Shown: positions 18,828-29,582 of the stretch, in pieces
How the letters are laid out: each line of letters begins with the position of its first letter
Position numbering within the stretch: the first letter of the stretch is position 1
Assembly (NCBI RefSeq): GCF_027943255.1
Contig: NC_072897.1
Location: forward strand, 18,042,044 to 18,106,043
Source of the DNA: Anastrepha obliqua
Taxonomy: Eukaryota; Arthropoda; Insecta; Diptera; Tephritidae
Direction of reading: 5' to 3'
Length of the DNA: 64,000 nt
Position numbers and translations under genes: made by a program
Notes under the pieces: model-generated
Database searches by the model: none
Seen by the model: only the letters and a program-made list of their open reading frames with translations
Told to the model about the DNA's origin: nothing

Positions 18828-20121
18828 TAAATTTCCGATAGAAATTAACCATGCCAATAAAACCTCGCAGTTTTTTTACTGTTATTGGTGGCGTTAGTTG
18901 CCGAATCGCACTGAACTTTTCGGGCAGCGGTTTTATACCATCACTTGAAATGTGATGGCTCAGAAATTTAGCCTCGGATTGGCCGAAAAACGACTTTGCG
19001 TTATAAATTACCAGTCCGTAGTGTTCAAGACGTTGAAACAAAGTTTTGAAGTGTGTGAGATGTTGCGGCTCATCATCTGAAGCGACAAGTAGATCGTCAA
19101 TATACGGGAATACAAACGGTAGATCGCGAGTGATTTCGTCCATGAATCTTTGGAACGTTTGCGCCGCATTTCTCAGTCCAAAAGTCATGAAAGGGAATTC
19201 AAACAACCCGAAAGGTGCTGTTTTTTCAATGTCTTGTTCGGCGACTGGAATTTGATTAAACGCTCTGACGAGCTCTATGGTAGAAAATATTGTTTTCTTG
19301 TATAAATTAACACCAAAGTCTTATAAATATCGCACAGGATAACTGTCGGGCACTGTGCGGTCGTTGAGGCGTCGATAATCCCCGCACGGCCGCGATTCGC
19401 CGTTCTTTTTAGGCGCTAAATGCAATGGAGAGGACCACGGACTTTGAGATGAACGAGCAATTCCCAATTTCAACATTTTGGCAAATTCCTCTTTAGCTAC
19501 TTTAAGCTTATGTGGTGCAAGACGACGTGCTTTGCTTGACACTGGTGGGCCTTCGGTGGTTTTTATGTGATGCACCGCTGTGTGCTTGACAAATTGGAAT
19601 GCACCGTTAGGTTTGATGATGGCTGGAAATTCTCTTAGAAGAGCGCTGTAGGGCGATTGATTGGGAATCACCTTGATTGACATAATGTGAGATACGTTTC
19701 GCACTAGCCCTTGAGATGTTATACCCGAATTTTCATCGCAAATTTGTTTGTTTTTTAAGTCGACTAACAAACCAAAATGGCTTATAAAGTCGGCTCCAAT
19801 AAGTGGCTTCGTTACGTCGGCGATGACAAAGCACCAGCTGAATTCGCGTCGCAAGCCGAAATCAAGCGTAAGCATATGACGCCCATACGCTTCAATTGTT
19901 GCGTTTGTAGCTGTGTACAACTGGTACCCAACGGGAGTTACGTTTGTCTTGATTCGCGAACGAGGGAAAACGGATAAATCAGCGCCTGTGTCCACGAGAA
20001 ATTGTGTCTCAGAAGCGCGGTCTGTCAAAAAGAGGCGGTGCGATGTTGTAATTAGAGAGTCTTTTACCGCCTTTATAGACCCTCTTTCGCGTTTTTTGCA
20101 AATTTGCAACCTGGTAGGCAT
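18828..20121 (-). pseudogene. protease and reverse transcriptase of CsRn1-like element
   Basis: The aspartic protease active site is FLVDTGADLSVF near the start. RT follows with SPWSSPLHLAPKKNG and RPCGDYRRLN, then an in-frame TAA at 19321-19323. RT continues in the same frame with AFNQIPV, FMTFGLRNAAQTFQRFMDE and the catalytic FPYIDDLLVAS, ending at the piggyBac insertion (NFYRKFI). Apart from the nonsense codon and the insertion the RT looks complete. The start of this reading frame, after gag, has no good ATG, consistent with expression as gag-pol. Confidence 0.8.
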
Positions 20122-20248
20122 CGTCGAGCATTAGCGCCAAATTTTTTGTGATAAAAACATTGGCCGTCTGTCGACAAACGCACGCGACTGTGTGACGAGC
20201 TACGTCTGCCACGAGGTTGTGGACTATGTTGCCTACTACGTGAGTTGC

Positions 20249-20887
20249 TTAACGGAACGTTTGTAATTGCTTACGTATTTCTGATATATCGGAGCATAGT
20301 GACTGCTCTTCGGAAATGTAGGAAATGGAGCGTGCGACGTTTGGAATTACCTCGTGAATTTTGTCAGCTAGGCGACTGAGATCTTCTAGTGAGGCGTCGG
20401 GCTGTGCTGCCAAGCAAGCGCGTGTTTGCGGTGAAAGTTGGGACTGCCATCTTGCTTTAATAACGTTGTCTGAAACGTCCGGACAAAGACTACGAAGGTG
20501 ACGAAAAAATTGTGACGGGGTGCGGTCACCAATTTCCTCACCATCTAAAAGTTGTGGGAGCTTTGCGTCTTTTGACTTCGTAAGGCGCTCGATTAGGGCC
20601 GTCTTCAACGAGGTGTACGGTGTTGATGTAGAAGGACGTAGTATTATATCTTCTACCTCCGCTGCTGATTGCGTATCGATCAATGATACTGCATGGTGGA
20701 ACATGTCGTCTTCATTGCAAACAGATCGAATTCTGAATTGCGATTCCAGCTGGGCGAACCACAGCGCAGGCCGCTTTGCAGAGAACGGTGGCGCGCGAAC
20801 AGTCGTGCCCGTTATAGGATACATTGGTGGATTCCGTGTTGATGAGCCTGCCTCGTTGTTTGTTAGTGGAGTTGCTTCGTTCGTCAT
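20249..20887 (-). CDS. gag of CsRn1-like element
   Basis: 213 codons from ATG 20887. The capsid-like core contains PALWFAQLESQF, YTSLKTALIERLTKS and PSQFFRHLRSLCPDV, followed by the LADKIHEV segment. The ORF stops before any zinc knuckle; the region 20121-20249 would hold the nucleocapsid and is out of frame. It would package element RNA in cytoplasmic particles. Long enough to look intact in the capsid part. Confidence 0.75.
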   Translation of the reverse strand: MTNEATPLTNNEAGSSTRNPPMYPITGTTVRAPPFSAKRPALWFAQLESQFRIRSVCNEDDMFHHAVSLIDTQSAAEVEDIILRPSTSTPYTSLKTALIERLTKSKDAKLPQLLDGEEIGDRTPSQFFRHLRSLCPDVSDNVIKARWQSQLSPQTRACLAAQPDASLEDLSRLADKIHEVIPNVARSISYISEEQSLCSDISEIRKQLQTFR

Positions 20888-21089
20888 GGCCCTTTAGATG
20901 CTTGCGTGTTCAATTCGGCGGAAATTTACAAAAATATACTCCTTGGTTCCTAGGTATTTTTGGAGACTGTCGCACAAATCCAGTCTTATGACTATACCTT
21001 ACCAATAATCGCCGATGTTAGTGGATGAAAGGGCCCACTTTTAATTAAAGTCGTATATGCTAATTGAAAAAAATTATTTATATATAACC
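20888..21089 (-). other. leader between gag and 5' LTR
   Basis: About 200 bp of untranslated leader. I could not find a convincing tRNA primer-binding site next to the right LTR, so that end is probably mutated or my LTR limit is off. Confidence 0.4.
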
Positions 21090-21216
21090 GGTTGCTTTCA
21101 CATTGCTTTGCCTATCAATAGTTACAATAAATGTCGAGACTCGATAGCGGTAGATCTAATGGAAATATTGAGAGAGCTTTTGCTCTCTGCATCATAAGAT
21201 AGTGGCAGTGGTTGCC
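21090..21216 (-). repeat. 5' LTR of CsRn1-like element
   Basis: Direct repeat of 14819-14945, sharing AATAAATGTCGAGACTCGAT and the end GTGGCAGTGGTTGCC. The sequence is about 127 bp, short for an LTR but in the range of this clade. Confidence 0.65.
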
Positions 21217-21310
21217 TATATTCTCTTACAAAACTATCTGGCGCGGGGATTAGACTAATCCTGCGCTTCATAAGAGCCTCAAAATGGTTTCATGATAGTA
21301 AATAAACAAG

Positions 21311-21400
21311 GTTCCCGTGTCGCACAGTGGTATCACAACGGACCTGTGAGGCCTAAGTGAGTTGGTCATATGGACTGACTACCACCATAACCTAACCTAA
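21311..21400 (+). repeat. tRNA-like or LINE-tail repeat fragment
   Basis: CCCGTGTCGCACAGTGGTAT resembles an RNA polymerase III A-box context, and the piece ends in CCATAACCTAACCTAACT, a CCTAA-type tail also seen, inverted, at the LINE end near 61313. No good B box was found. A SINE or LINE 3' tail is likely; a functional tRNA gene is not. Confidence 0.35.
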
Positions 21401-21484
21401 CTTATATGTATGTAAATATGTCTTCTAACTGTGCGACAGCCGCGAGTTAGATTCCTTGAACAATTCCAGCGAATCACATACGTA

Positions 21485-21890
21485 TACCCTATGATCAGAA
21501 AGTACCGGGAATGTTTAAATAAAACAAAACAAAGTTAAATTTCAGGCAAATTTATTTTATCTCCTTCAATTGACACACGTGTGCCCTCCATGCACCCTGG
21601 TAAGCCGACGAAGGGACGGCCTTCAGCTCCTTCGTCGCATTCCATTTGATCACCTCTATCGACTGAAATCTCCTTCCACGAAGTGGTAACTTTAACTTGT
21701 GAAACAAAAAGAAGTCGCATGGGACCATATCAGGTATCAGGCACGATGGTATTTACTTGGTGTGTGGTCAAATAATCCAGTATAATTTGGGCTCGGTGCG
21801 GTGGCACGTTATCATCATGCAAAATCCAAGAATTGTTTGCCGACATTTCCGGCCGTTTGCGACGTACAGCATCTCTCAATGAGTTTTACT
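21485..21890 (-). pseudogene. mariner-type transposase, C-terminal remnant
   Basis: Minus-strand translation in shifting frames gives ILHDDNVPPHRAQIILDYL (the segment with the second catalytic Asp of mariner transposases) and a degraded CDFFLFHKLKLPLRG-like segment with stops. A short end sequence TGATCAGAAAGTACCGGGAA lies at 21492. The N-terminal half is missing. Dead copy. Confidence 0.6.
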
Positions 21891-22460
21891 TTGGTTTCTG
21901 TTGAATTTTAGAGAATTTCAATGTATATAAGTAGTTCAGATTTGACTGAAGAGATTAAATATACGAGTATGAATGCATATTCATATATATTGCCTTTATG
22001 GCTGTTTTACATATAAATCAGTTGAATATTTTTATATAGAAAATAAATTTCTAACTAACAGGTATTAGAAAAATCTGAATACACTATTTTAAATCAGTTC
22101 TAATTAATCCAAATATAAAAAATTAAATAAAAATATCGAACAAAGAAAAATGTTTACAGGACTTGAACCTGAGTCAAACACAAAACAAAAACTGTGCTCA
22201 CGATATGCCTCTCATGTTTGTGCTAATTTTTAATTGTTAATGGACTAAATTGGTAATTTATTCGTTTCACTGTTTTACATGCATACATTCTGCGTTCGTT
22301 GAAAGTTTGTATGCATATTTATATACAAACATATGTATGTGTATATGCGCGTTTGGCTTTCTAGACGGATATTAGAATGATATTTTCTCATCAATATAGC
22401 TTGGATTTAATTAAAGAGATTAAATACATATACCTATGCATGTTTATATGTACATACATT
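21891..22460. other. no gene seen
   Basis: AT-rich unique-looking sequence with scattered ATGTATAT-type simple repeats. No ORF, RNA or transposon end was recognised. Confidence 0.45.
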
Positions 22461-23128
22461 AGGGTGGTCCAAAAATGCATGGGAAATAATTTATATTAAA
22501 ATTTTTATGCTGCCGCCCCCCATAATGGTAAAGAATGAAAAATAAAAAGACCCGTATTTTTTTTTTTTAATCAGACCATATTTAATGGTGCCGCTGGGGC
22601 TTTGAAATATCCCATGTATTTTGCATGGGAAAAAAATACTTTTTCGTAGATTTCATGTAAAAACCTGGAAAATGAATATATTTTAACCGGAGACCTCAGT
22701 TTCGCTTCATAATTGGTCAGGGAATAACAACCAATTATGAAATAATTAATTTTTTTGTATTAACTATTTTTTATAGAACCCCAAAAAGCCCCCCTAAAAC
22801 GAAAATCTAAGAAAAAATCGAAAAACAATATTTTATATTACTTTTATGAAAAAAAATAAAATTAATTATTTCATAATTGGTTGTTATTCCCTGACCAATT
22901 ATGAAGAGAAACTGAGTTATCCGGTTAAAATATATTCATTTTCCAGGTTTTTACATGAAATCTACGAAAAAGTATTTTTTTCCCATGCAAAATACATGGG
23001 ATATTTCAAAGCCCCGGCGGCACCATTAAATATGGTCTGATTAAAAAAAAAAAAATACGGGTCTTTTTATTTTTCATTCTTTACTATTTTGGGGGGCGGC
23101 AGCATACCAATTTTTTTTGGACCACCCT
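22461..23128. mobile_element. 668-bp foldback (inverted-repeat) element
   Basis: Near-perfect palindrome. The ends are AGGGTGGTCCAAAAA and TTTTTGGACCACCCT. The arms are about 300 bp each and share, inverted, motifs such as CCCATGTATTTTGCATGGG and CATAATTGGT. The unpaired centre is about 65 bp near 22800. TA or TTA/TAA on both sides suggests a TA target duplication of a Tc1/mariner-mobilised MITE. The 64-codon ORF on the right arm is a by-product. Confidence 0.8.
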
Positions 23129-24324
23129 AACATACATATTTCCTTTTTGATTGATTTATATAAAAATCAGTTCATATCCAGTCTGAACTATTTTATACCG
23201 AAAAGAAATTTCTACTTATAAAATACAAAAAAACCTAAAACACTACTTTAAAGCAATTATATTTAAAATAAACTCAGCAATTTTACCAAACTTTCCAGGA
23301 CTTTAACCTTAATTAAATACGCGCCACTAAAACCACATGAATCATCACGTCGACTTTAGCATTTGCGCCACAAATTAACTGCCCTCGCAGCTTTGTTAAT
23401 CGCAAATTCATTCACTTTGCTGTGGGCATGAAACAAGTCGAATCCCTTACTACTGTGGTGAAAAATAATCTGAAATACTTTACTGGCGTGGTAGAAACAG
23501 AAAATAATCTGAAATTCTCTACTAGCGTGGTAAAAATCTAAAATCCTCTACTAGTGTGGTAAGTGAAAATCTGAAATCCCTAATGTTATTAGACATTTGC
23601 GCCTTCTCATTCTATTAACATTCTCTGACCAAATCGTGGCATTTTACATTTCAATGCAAACGCTTTATTTAATTCTGTTGTCTACGCTCCGCTATGTTAA
23701 CTCTTGCACGTTAACTTTTCCCCAGTCGTGTTAAAATAATAAAAATCTCTTAACCGCGTTTTGTTAGCATTTGACATTTGACCTGACCATTCGTTCCTGA
23801 GCCTTCCAGAGAAGGAAAGTACATAGGGAAGTCTTAATGACGGGAACGGAATTTCGAGGGGTGCTTGTTTTGCGCGCGTGGTTCACCACAGATATATTTT
23901 TCACCAAAAGTTAACAGAAATATACTCAACCGATCAATTTAAACGGTAGTTGAGTAAAATTCGTTCGGCTGCGTGCACTGGCCACAGCCTAAAATATTAC
24001 GGTGCGGTTAAACTTTTCAAGAAATCCAGCGCCCATTTATAGGCACAGCATTGTGCCAAAAATTATGAAGTATGAAGCGTCAACAATATTGTTTCATAAT
24101 TTTCTTAAACATGTATTCAGGTCTATACTATGAAGTAGTAAATTATTAGTTGGTAAGTCAATTTTAATGTTCAAAAGAAAAAGTATGTAATAAATTTGAG
24201 AAAAAAAATGCATATAAACTAAATAACATTAGTTCAACCATTTGTGGCTTTGGTCCCTGTTGTTATGAACAGCGCTGCAGCGCTGCTCACAGACGCTTCC
24301 CTTAGTTTTACGTATAATGCTGCA
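23129..24324. other. no gene seen; contains short tandem repeats
   Basis: Non-coding on inspection apart from the tandem repeats at 23449-23585. A cluster of CGTT-rich sequence at 23690-23830 and short palindromes are present but no ORF of interest. Confidence 0.4.
23449..23585 (+). repeat. four degenerate tandem repeats of about 30-40 bp
   Basis: Core units read CTACTGTGGTGAAAAATAAT, TACTGGCGTGGTAGAAACAG, TACTAGCGTGGTAAAAATCT and TACTAGTGTGGTAAGTGAAA, each followed by an AATCTGAAAT or AATCTAAAAT segment. The spacing is irregular. Confidence 0.6.
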
Positions 24325-24591
24325 AACAGTCACCGACGTAAACGCAGTCCCCTGTCAGCTGTTACAATCAAACAAATGAGAACCCCATGTAAATGAAAAA
24401 TGACTTCCCTTCCGTATGGTAGAGTCGAAGACTTTATCGCAGGATTTTTGAAAATTCCTCTCAGGATTGCTCTCTAAACACACAGTGTTGCCAAACAGTA
24501 TATTTCGAAATCATTTACAAAATAAACTTGGAAAAATTTTAATTTTTGTTAAAATAACTTAAAAACAATATTGAATAATGTTAAGTATATA

Positions 24592-24916
24592 AGTTAGCCG
24601 ATTTAAAACACACTGTGTTTTTGTTTCGACTTCCTTTATTGAGTGCTACTTGAGGACTAACTTACAATTTTTAAATTTTGACAAAAGTAAATTTGCTTAC
24701 AATTAATATGAGCTTGTCACGTAGATGGGCCGCGTGACTGCAGTGAGGTGTAGTAGAGCGATGTCAGCAAATTCCACCAGGTATCTTTCTCACGGTTCGA
24801 TGTCTGTTTGCCCGTGAGCGTTGTTGTTGTTTACGAGTCCCGCGGAAGCGGTGTTTGGTTACTTTTATTGCGCGTGTGGACAACAAAGCGGGCACTAAAT
24901 TTGTGTGAAGTTAACT
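24592..24916 (-). repeat. 3' LTR of errantivirus
   Basis: Plus-strand limits AGTTAGCCGATTT...GTGAAGTTAACT, 325 bp. It differs from the 5' LTR at one base (TTTTTG versus TTTGTG near position 25 of the repeat). Confidence 0.9.
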
Positions 24917-24925
24917 CTTCCACCC

Positions 24926-26461
24926 TCAATTTCGAGCGTCCACGTTCGATGACGTTGGTTGAAATTGACTTGGTAAATCTTCTATTCCTATGGTAAGCGA
25001 TGATGAGTTTTTATCTCTAGATTGTAGGATTGGTGGCTGATCCTGATTTCTACGGTTTTGGTATGTTTTGTATCCAATGTACGCAAGTATCATTATCAAC
25101 GATAAGATAAGTATAGCGTTAATAAAAAAATTTATTTTATTTCCCATATTCAAAGTGTCGATGTAATTACTGTCGTTCACACGTAGCTGTTTTAACATTT
25201 CCAAAGAAAGCACTTCTTCAATTACTTCCGAGCTTGCCATAGGTTGGAGAATCGCTGGCATTGGATGCTGATTCGCTATTTCATCTGTTGCAATTAGTTT
25301 GTTGTTTACTTGGATAGTGGCATTGTGATGCCGTATTATAAAGGTGCCCTTTAGTGGTATCAGGTCGCCGTTCACATGAATGCTTCCCTCATACTGATTA
25401 AGGAACAATATTCCGGGTGATATTTCTTCGACTGTAGGAATGTGTTGATTATTCACTACACTGCAGTTAGCGGCGCGGCTGTTCAACAAGTTTGGTATGC
25501 ATGATGTGTTGCTTATATTTATAATTTTAGCGTTAGAACATATTATTAGATTATTATAAGATTTACAATTATTTGAAATTCCAAATATTTTATTTTCGCT
25601 ACATTTCAAAATGGATTTAAACAATATTTTGTTAATTTTTTCTCTTATTTTTACCGCTCGTATAATTAAATTTCTACAATTATCCTTTTGAGTGGTTGGC
25701 AAATCTACAATATAAACGATGTTACTTCCGTTAGAAGCAATACGAACTTCTGCAAATTCTAAAGCCTCATCAATATTTATGTAAGGGAAATCTTCTTTTT
25801 GCAATACAGTTTCTGTGACATTGATTTCTGAGTTTGACAGGATGTAAGAGTTCACAATATGGGCCTTTGCCCAATGAATGGCATACTCTATATTTACTAC
25901 AATACTTCTTCCTTTAGAACTTGCATTTTAAATTTTAATTCTAGTATTAATTCAGTGACAATGTTTGATTCATTTTTAATACTCTTAAGGATCTCATTAG
26001 CAACATTGGATAATTCGTTGATTTTTTTAACAGCTAATTTATTTATAATCAATTGATTGTTATTGTTCTCGAGTACATTATTGAGTTTGTTTGTCACTAT
26101 TTCGAAATCATGATGGTCTGGATTACCAGCTAACCATTTCCATGCGGTGCCAATCGCATCTATTGATCGTTTATTTCTTTTATTCGTTCTTAATCTATTT
26201 AAATGACTTTTTATATTTTCTGTTTCGAAGGATAAGAAGGAATACAAAGGATGGGTAGGATTCAAAACTGATTGTATGGTTTTCTCGATTTTTCCTATGA
26301 GTTTTTCGTATTCATTTAAATCTATCCAGTGAATAATTTTGAATGATCCTTTTTGTAGTTTTTCGATTCCCGCATCTATTGTAACTAGCTGTGAATTGGA
26401 GTAGTCCAGAATTTGTGTTTCTGCGCGGCACAGTGGGATGATTAACCTATTGGGGTAGATA
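24926..26461 (-). pseudogene. env-like gene of errantivirus, frameshifted
   Basis: The product would be a class-I-like envelope glycoprotein related to baculovirus F proteins. A basic cleavage-like site (NKRNKRSIDAIG) lies near 26180. A hydrophobic membrane anchor near residue 240 of the distal part (NAILILSLIMILAYIGY, about 25100) is followed by a basic cytoplasmic tail. The frame is open from the end of integrase at about 26461 to 25897, where two stops occur; a shift near 25900 is needed to enter the distal frame (24926-25855). A pyrimidine-rich stretch with AG near 26450 could be the env splice acceptor. Dead as it stands. Confidence 0.75.
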
Positions 26462-26464
26462 GAA

Positions 26465-27476
26465 TTAATTCTTTATTAGGCTTTTGTGAACTACTCTTCC
26501 TGTTTCTGTCTCGATTGTGCTATTTCTGTTTTCTTTCACTATTTCTTTTCGGTATCTGGGTGATAGCTTATTGCCTAATCTTTTATTTATTTTAACATAG
26601 ATTATTTCTCCTATTGAGTATGATTTGAATGGGGATTTCTCTTTATTATGATAAGAAATGCCTGCTTCCTGTTTCTGTTTTAATTTTTTTATGATGTCCT
26701 TCCTCTCAATTTCCTGTTTTGCAGAGTCGTTTTCTGAATTTTTCCCGAAAAACGCTTGTACTGGTTTCTTCCCTATTGTGGAATGGATAGAATGGTTATA
26801 TTTATAGAGCGAAATGTCCAATAATTCTGAGAAAGATTTGTAAGTATTTTCTGCTTTCAAGCATCTCATGACTTCTGTTAGTGTAGAATGCAATCGTTCG
26901 ATTTGACCATTTGCAGAGCTGGTATAAGGTGGTGTTTTATGGATTTTAATATTAAATTGATTTTCCAACATAAACGTAATAGAGCTCGAATTCAGGGATT
27001 TCTCATTATCTACTACTACTATCTCGGGAACACGAAAAGCTAAAAGTATCTGCCTCAATGGTTCTTTAATATCCTCTGAAGCCCTTGAATTAAGAATCCG
27101 GGCCTGCGCATATTTGGAGAACTTATCGATCGCGGTGAGCACAACCTTTTTGTCGGTGATAAAAATATCCAAGTGAATAATTTGTCCAGCGAGTTTTGGT
27201 ATAGGAGTTTCTTGAATAACGATCTTATTTGGATGGCGGTCATATTTACTTTCTTTGCAGATTTTACACTGTGAGGTGATTCTTTTAATTTTGGCTGCCA
27301 TCTGTGGAAAATAGAATTTTTCCAACAATTGCAGTTTGTTTTCTTTATCATTTCTGTGAGCTCTGAAATGTTCTTTTATTATCTCATTTTCTTGGTCACT
27401 TTCGTTAGTAAGATCTGTTACTATTTCCCGGACTCTGTATCGACTGAACTGAATGGAAAATATTTCTTGAAGTTTG
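26465..27476 (-). CDS. integrase of errantivirus
   Basis: Integrates element cDNA. The H-C zinc finger is visible as HFRAH and CKIC. The catalytic DDE residues lie in HLDIFIT, VVVDNEKSL and NGQIERLHSTL. A basic C-terminal domain ends near 26465 (TGRVVHKSLIKN). The frame is offset from the upstream RT/RNase H frame by an indel near 27480, so the polyprotein is split there. Otherwise the domain looks complete, and its stop lies just upstream of env. Confidence 0.85.
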
Positions 27477-27477
27477 C

Positions 27478-29571
27478 CTAAAATTTTTCATCGGTTTTAA
27501 TACAATTAGTAACAGAAGGATTTAGGTAACGTTTGAAAATATCCAAGATTTTATCTTCATTGAACTCCTTTTCTCTAATTATGTGTCTATGGTAGGTCGG
27601 GTGAATTATTTGAAATTTATAATAAGACTTTTCTCCGTATGAGAGGAATATCTGGTTTTTAAAAGCATTTACGGGAGCTTCGGTAAATTGGATTGTATTT
27701 TGTGATGAACTCTCATCGCTGTGTTGAGTAGCAGACATTGAATTAATTTGGAAGTTATCCGGTGGCTTTGACAAAGCATCGGCAACTTTATTTGTTGTAC
27801 CTGGTTTGAATTTCAGTTCATAATTATACTCTTCCATCATTGAATTCCACCTCTTCAATTTGCAATTTGTGTTTTTGTTGCTTAAGGCATATGTTAGGGG
27901 CTGATGGTCTGTAAATATTTTGACTTTTGCGGAACCATATAAAAAATTTCTTAATGATTTAAGAGCCCATACAATAGCGAGCATCTCTTTTTCATTTGTT
28001 GCGTAGTGCTCTTCGCTCTTACTAAGGGTACAAGAAATGAACATAATCGGTTTTCCGTCTTGTGCAAGGACAGCAAAGACAGCATAGTCTGATGCATCTG
28101 TTGTCAGTTGAAATTCTTTAGAGAAATCTGGATAGGATAACATGACATCTTGTGATGTCAAAGAACATTTAAGTTTGTTAAAAGCATCGATTGCTTTAGC
28201 GTCAAGTTGTACTATTTTTTTCTTGGACATATTTTTGGACAGTCGTCCCTCTTCCCCTCTGAGAATCGCTGTTAAGGGTTTCGCAATCTTTGCATAGTCC
28301 TTTATGAAGCGTCTATAAAACCCAGACATGCCAAGGAAAGATCGCAAATCTTTTAGAGTGTTTGGAGCAGGTAATTTATTAATTGCATCCACTTTAGCCG
28401 GGTTTGTTCTTATTCCATGGGAAGATATTAAAAAACGCAAAAATTCAACTTCTTGTTTCAAAAATTCACTTTTATCGAGCTGAACTTTCATGTTTGCTGC
28501 TTCTAATGTCTGCAAAATTGTCTCTATGTTTTTGATATGAGATTCTTCATATTCGCCAAAAATTTCTATATCGTCAATGTAGACGTAGCAAATTTTTCCT
28601 ATATGCTCCCGCAGGATGTCATCGAGTGCCCTCTGAAATATCGAGGGAGCATTTTTTAAACCGAATGGGAGTCGTGTAAACTCATATTTTCCGTTATTCA
28701 CGGAGAAAGCGGTTTTTTCTATATCGGATTCCTTTAGAAGTATTTGGTGGAATCCACTTTTCAAATCTATTACAGTAAAATATGTGTTTCTCCCCAATTG
28801 CGCTAATACGTCATTTATTTGCGGAATGGGGTACCGATCTGGAATGGTAACAGAATTTAATTTTCTGTAGTCGACTACCATTCTATACTTTTTTTTCTTT
28901 GAAGCGTCCAATTTTTTTGGAACGATCCAAACGGGCGAATTATATGCAGACCGTGAAGGTCGTATTATGCCATGATCCAATAACTTTTTGATTTGTTTTT
29001 CAATTTCATCTTTTAGTGTTACTGGAAATGCATAGAATCTGGAATAAACTGGGTCATTTGTGGTCGTTCTTATCTCTCCTTTGACAGCAGTGGTGAAAGT
29101 TAACTTTTCGTCAGGTTCGACGAAAAGTTGGGGATATTTTTTTACTAAACTATTAATTTTCTGTTTTTGATCGCTTGTCATATGCGACGTTCTAATGTTT
29201 ATGTTATTTACTGCTTGAGAGGCTTGCTGTTTAATATGGACTTTAACGCTGTTGTTGATTATCATGTAGTTGTCTTTGGTGTGAATTATGGCAGATAATT
29301 CTTTCAAGGAATCATTTCCCAAAATTCCATGAAATGATGTCAATGTTGGTAATAAAAATACTTTAACTTTGACTGATTTAATATTGAACAGATTTATGTA
29401 AGAATAATGAGTAATTCTCGTTTTCCCACCTACAGAAGTAACGTGAAAGATATTGTCGTTAGGTATTGGGTTTTTGATAAGAGCCGGTTGAATATAATTT
29501 TTATTTGACCCGGTGTCAATTAAAAATTTAAGAATTTTATTGTCGCTCGTCTTACATTCAAAATACGGCAA
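27478..29571 (-). CDS. protease, reverse transcriptase and RNase H of errantivirus
   Basis: The protease site is FLIDTGSNKNYI near the N-terminus. RT has WIVPKK, YRMVVDYRKLNSVT, TRLPFGLKNAPSIFQRALDD and YVYIDDIEIFG (YIDD catalytic box). RNase H shows LTTDASDYAVFAVLA, NEKEMLAIVWALK, IFTDHQPLTY and NKVADALSK. All catalytic residues are present over about 697 codons. The frame is entered by minus-one slippage at TTTTTTA (29589-29595) and ends at a stop at 27478 caused by an indel before integrase. Confidence 0.9.
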   Translation of the reverse strand: MPYFECKTSDNKILKFLIDTGSNKNYIQPALIKNPIPNDNIFHVTSVGGKTRITHYSYINLFNIKSVKVKVFLLPTLTSFHGILGNDSLKELSAIIHTKDNYMIINNSVKVHIKQQASQAVNNINIRTSHMTSDQKQKINSLVKKYPQLFVEPDEKLTFTTAVKGEIRTTTNDPVYSRFYAFPVTLKDEIEKQIKKLLDHGIIRPSRSAYNSPVWIVPKKLDASKKKKYRMVVDYRKLNSVTIPDRYPIPQINDVLAQLGRNTYFTVIDLKSGFHQILLKESDIEKTAFSVNNGKYEFTRLPFGLKNAPSIFQRALDDILREHIGKICYVYIDDIEIFGEYEESHIKNIETILQTLEAANMKVQLDKSEFLKQEVEFLRFLISSHGIRTNPAKVDAINKLPAPNTLKDLRSFLGMSGFYRRFIKDYAKIAKPLTAILRGEEGRLSKNMSKKKIVQLDAKAIDAFNKLKCSLTSQDVMLSYPDFSKEFQLTTDASDYAVFAVLAQDGKPIMFISCTLSKSEEHYATNEKEMLAIVWALKSLRNFLYGSAKVKIFTDHQPLTYALSNKNTNCKLKRWNSMMEEYNYELKFKPGTTNKVADALSKPPDNFQINSMSATQHSDESSSQNTIQFTEAPVNAFKNQIFLSYGEKSYYKFQIIHPTYHRHIIREKEFNEDKILDIFKRYLNPSVTNCIKTDEKF

Positions 29572-29582
29572 GGACGAGCATG

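Larger units (their letters stand above)
14819..21216 (-). mobile_element. CsRn1-like Ty3/Gypsy retrotransposon, decayed, with nested piggyBac
   Basis: Minus-strand element with gag, protease, RT, RNase H and integrase in that order, bounded by direct repeats of about 127 bp. The gag type (PALWFAQLESQF ... GDRTPSQFFRHLRSL ... LADKIHEV) is that of CsRn1-clade elements. Lesions include at least two nonsense codons and a deletion in integrase. A piggyBac element interrupts the RT/RNase H boundary. LTR ends and target duplication could not be fixed to the base, and LTR divergence indicates an old copy. Confidence 0.75.

Noticed and set aside
21385..21402. Telomere-like CCTAA repeats
   Set aside because: Only two or three units, of a type common at LINE or SINE tails; the inverse at 61313 is clearly the end of a LINE.
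22846..23040. 64-codon ORF in the foldback
   Set aside because: Lies entirely in one arm of the palindrome, with no coding features.
24230..24591. Host promoter upstream of the errantivirus
   Set aside because: The sequence is a repeat with a homologue at 41.9-42.4 kb and inverted ends, so a mobile element explains it better.
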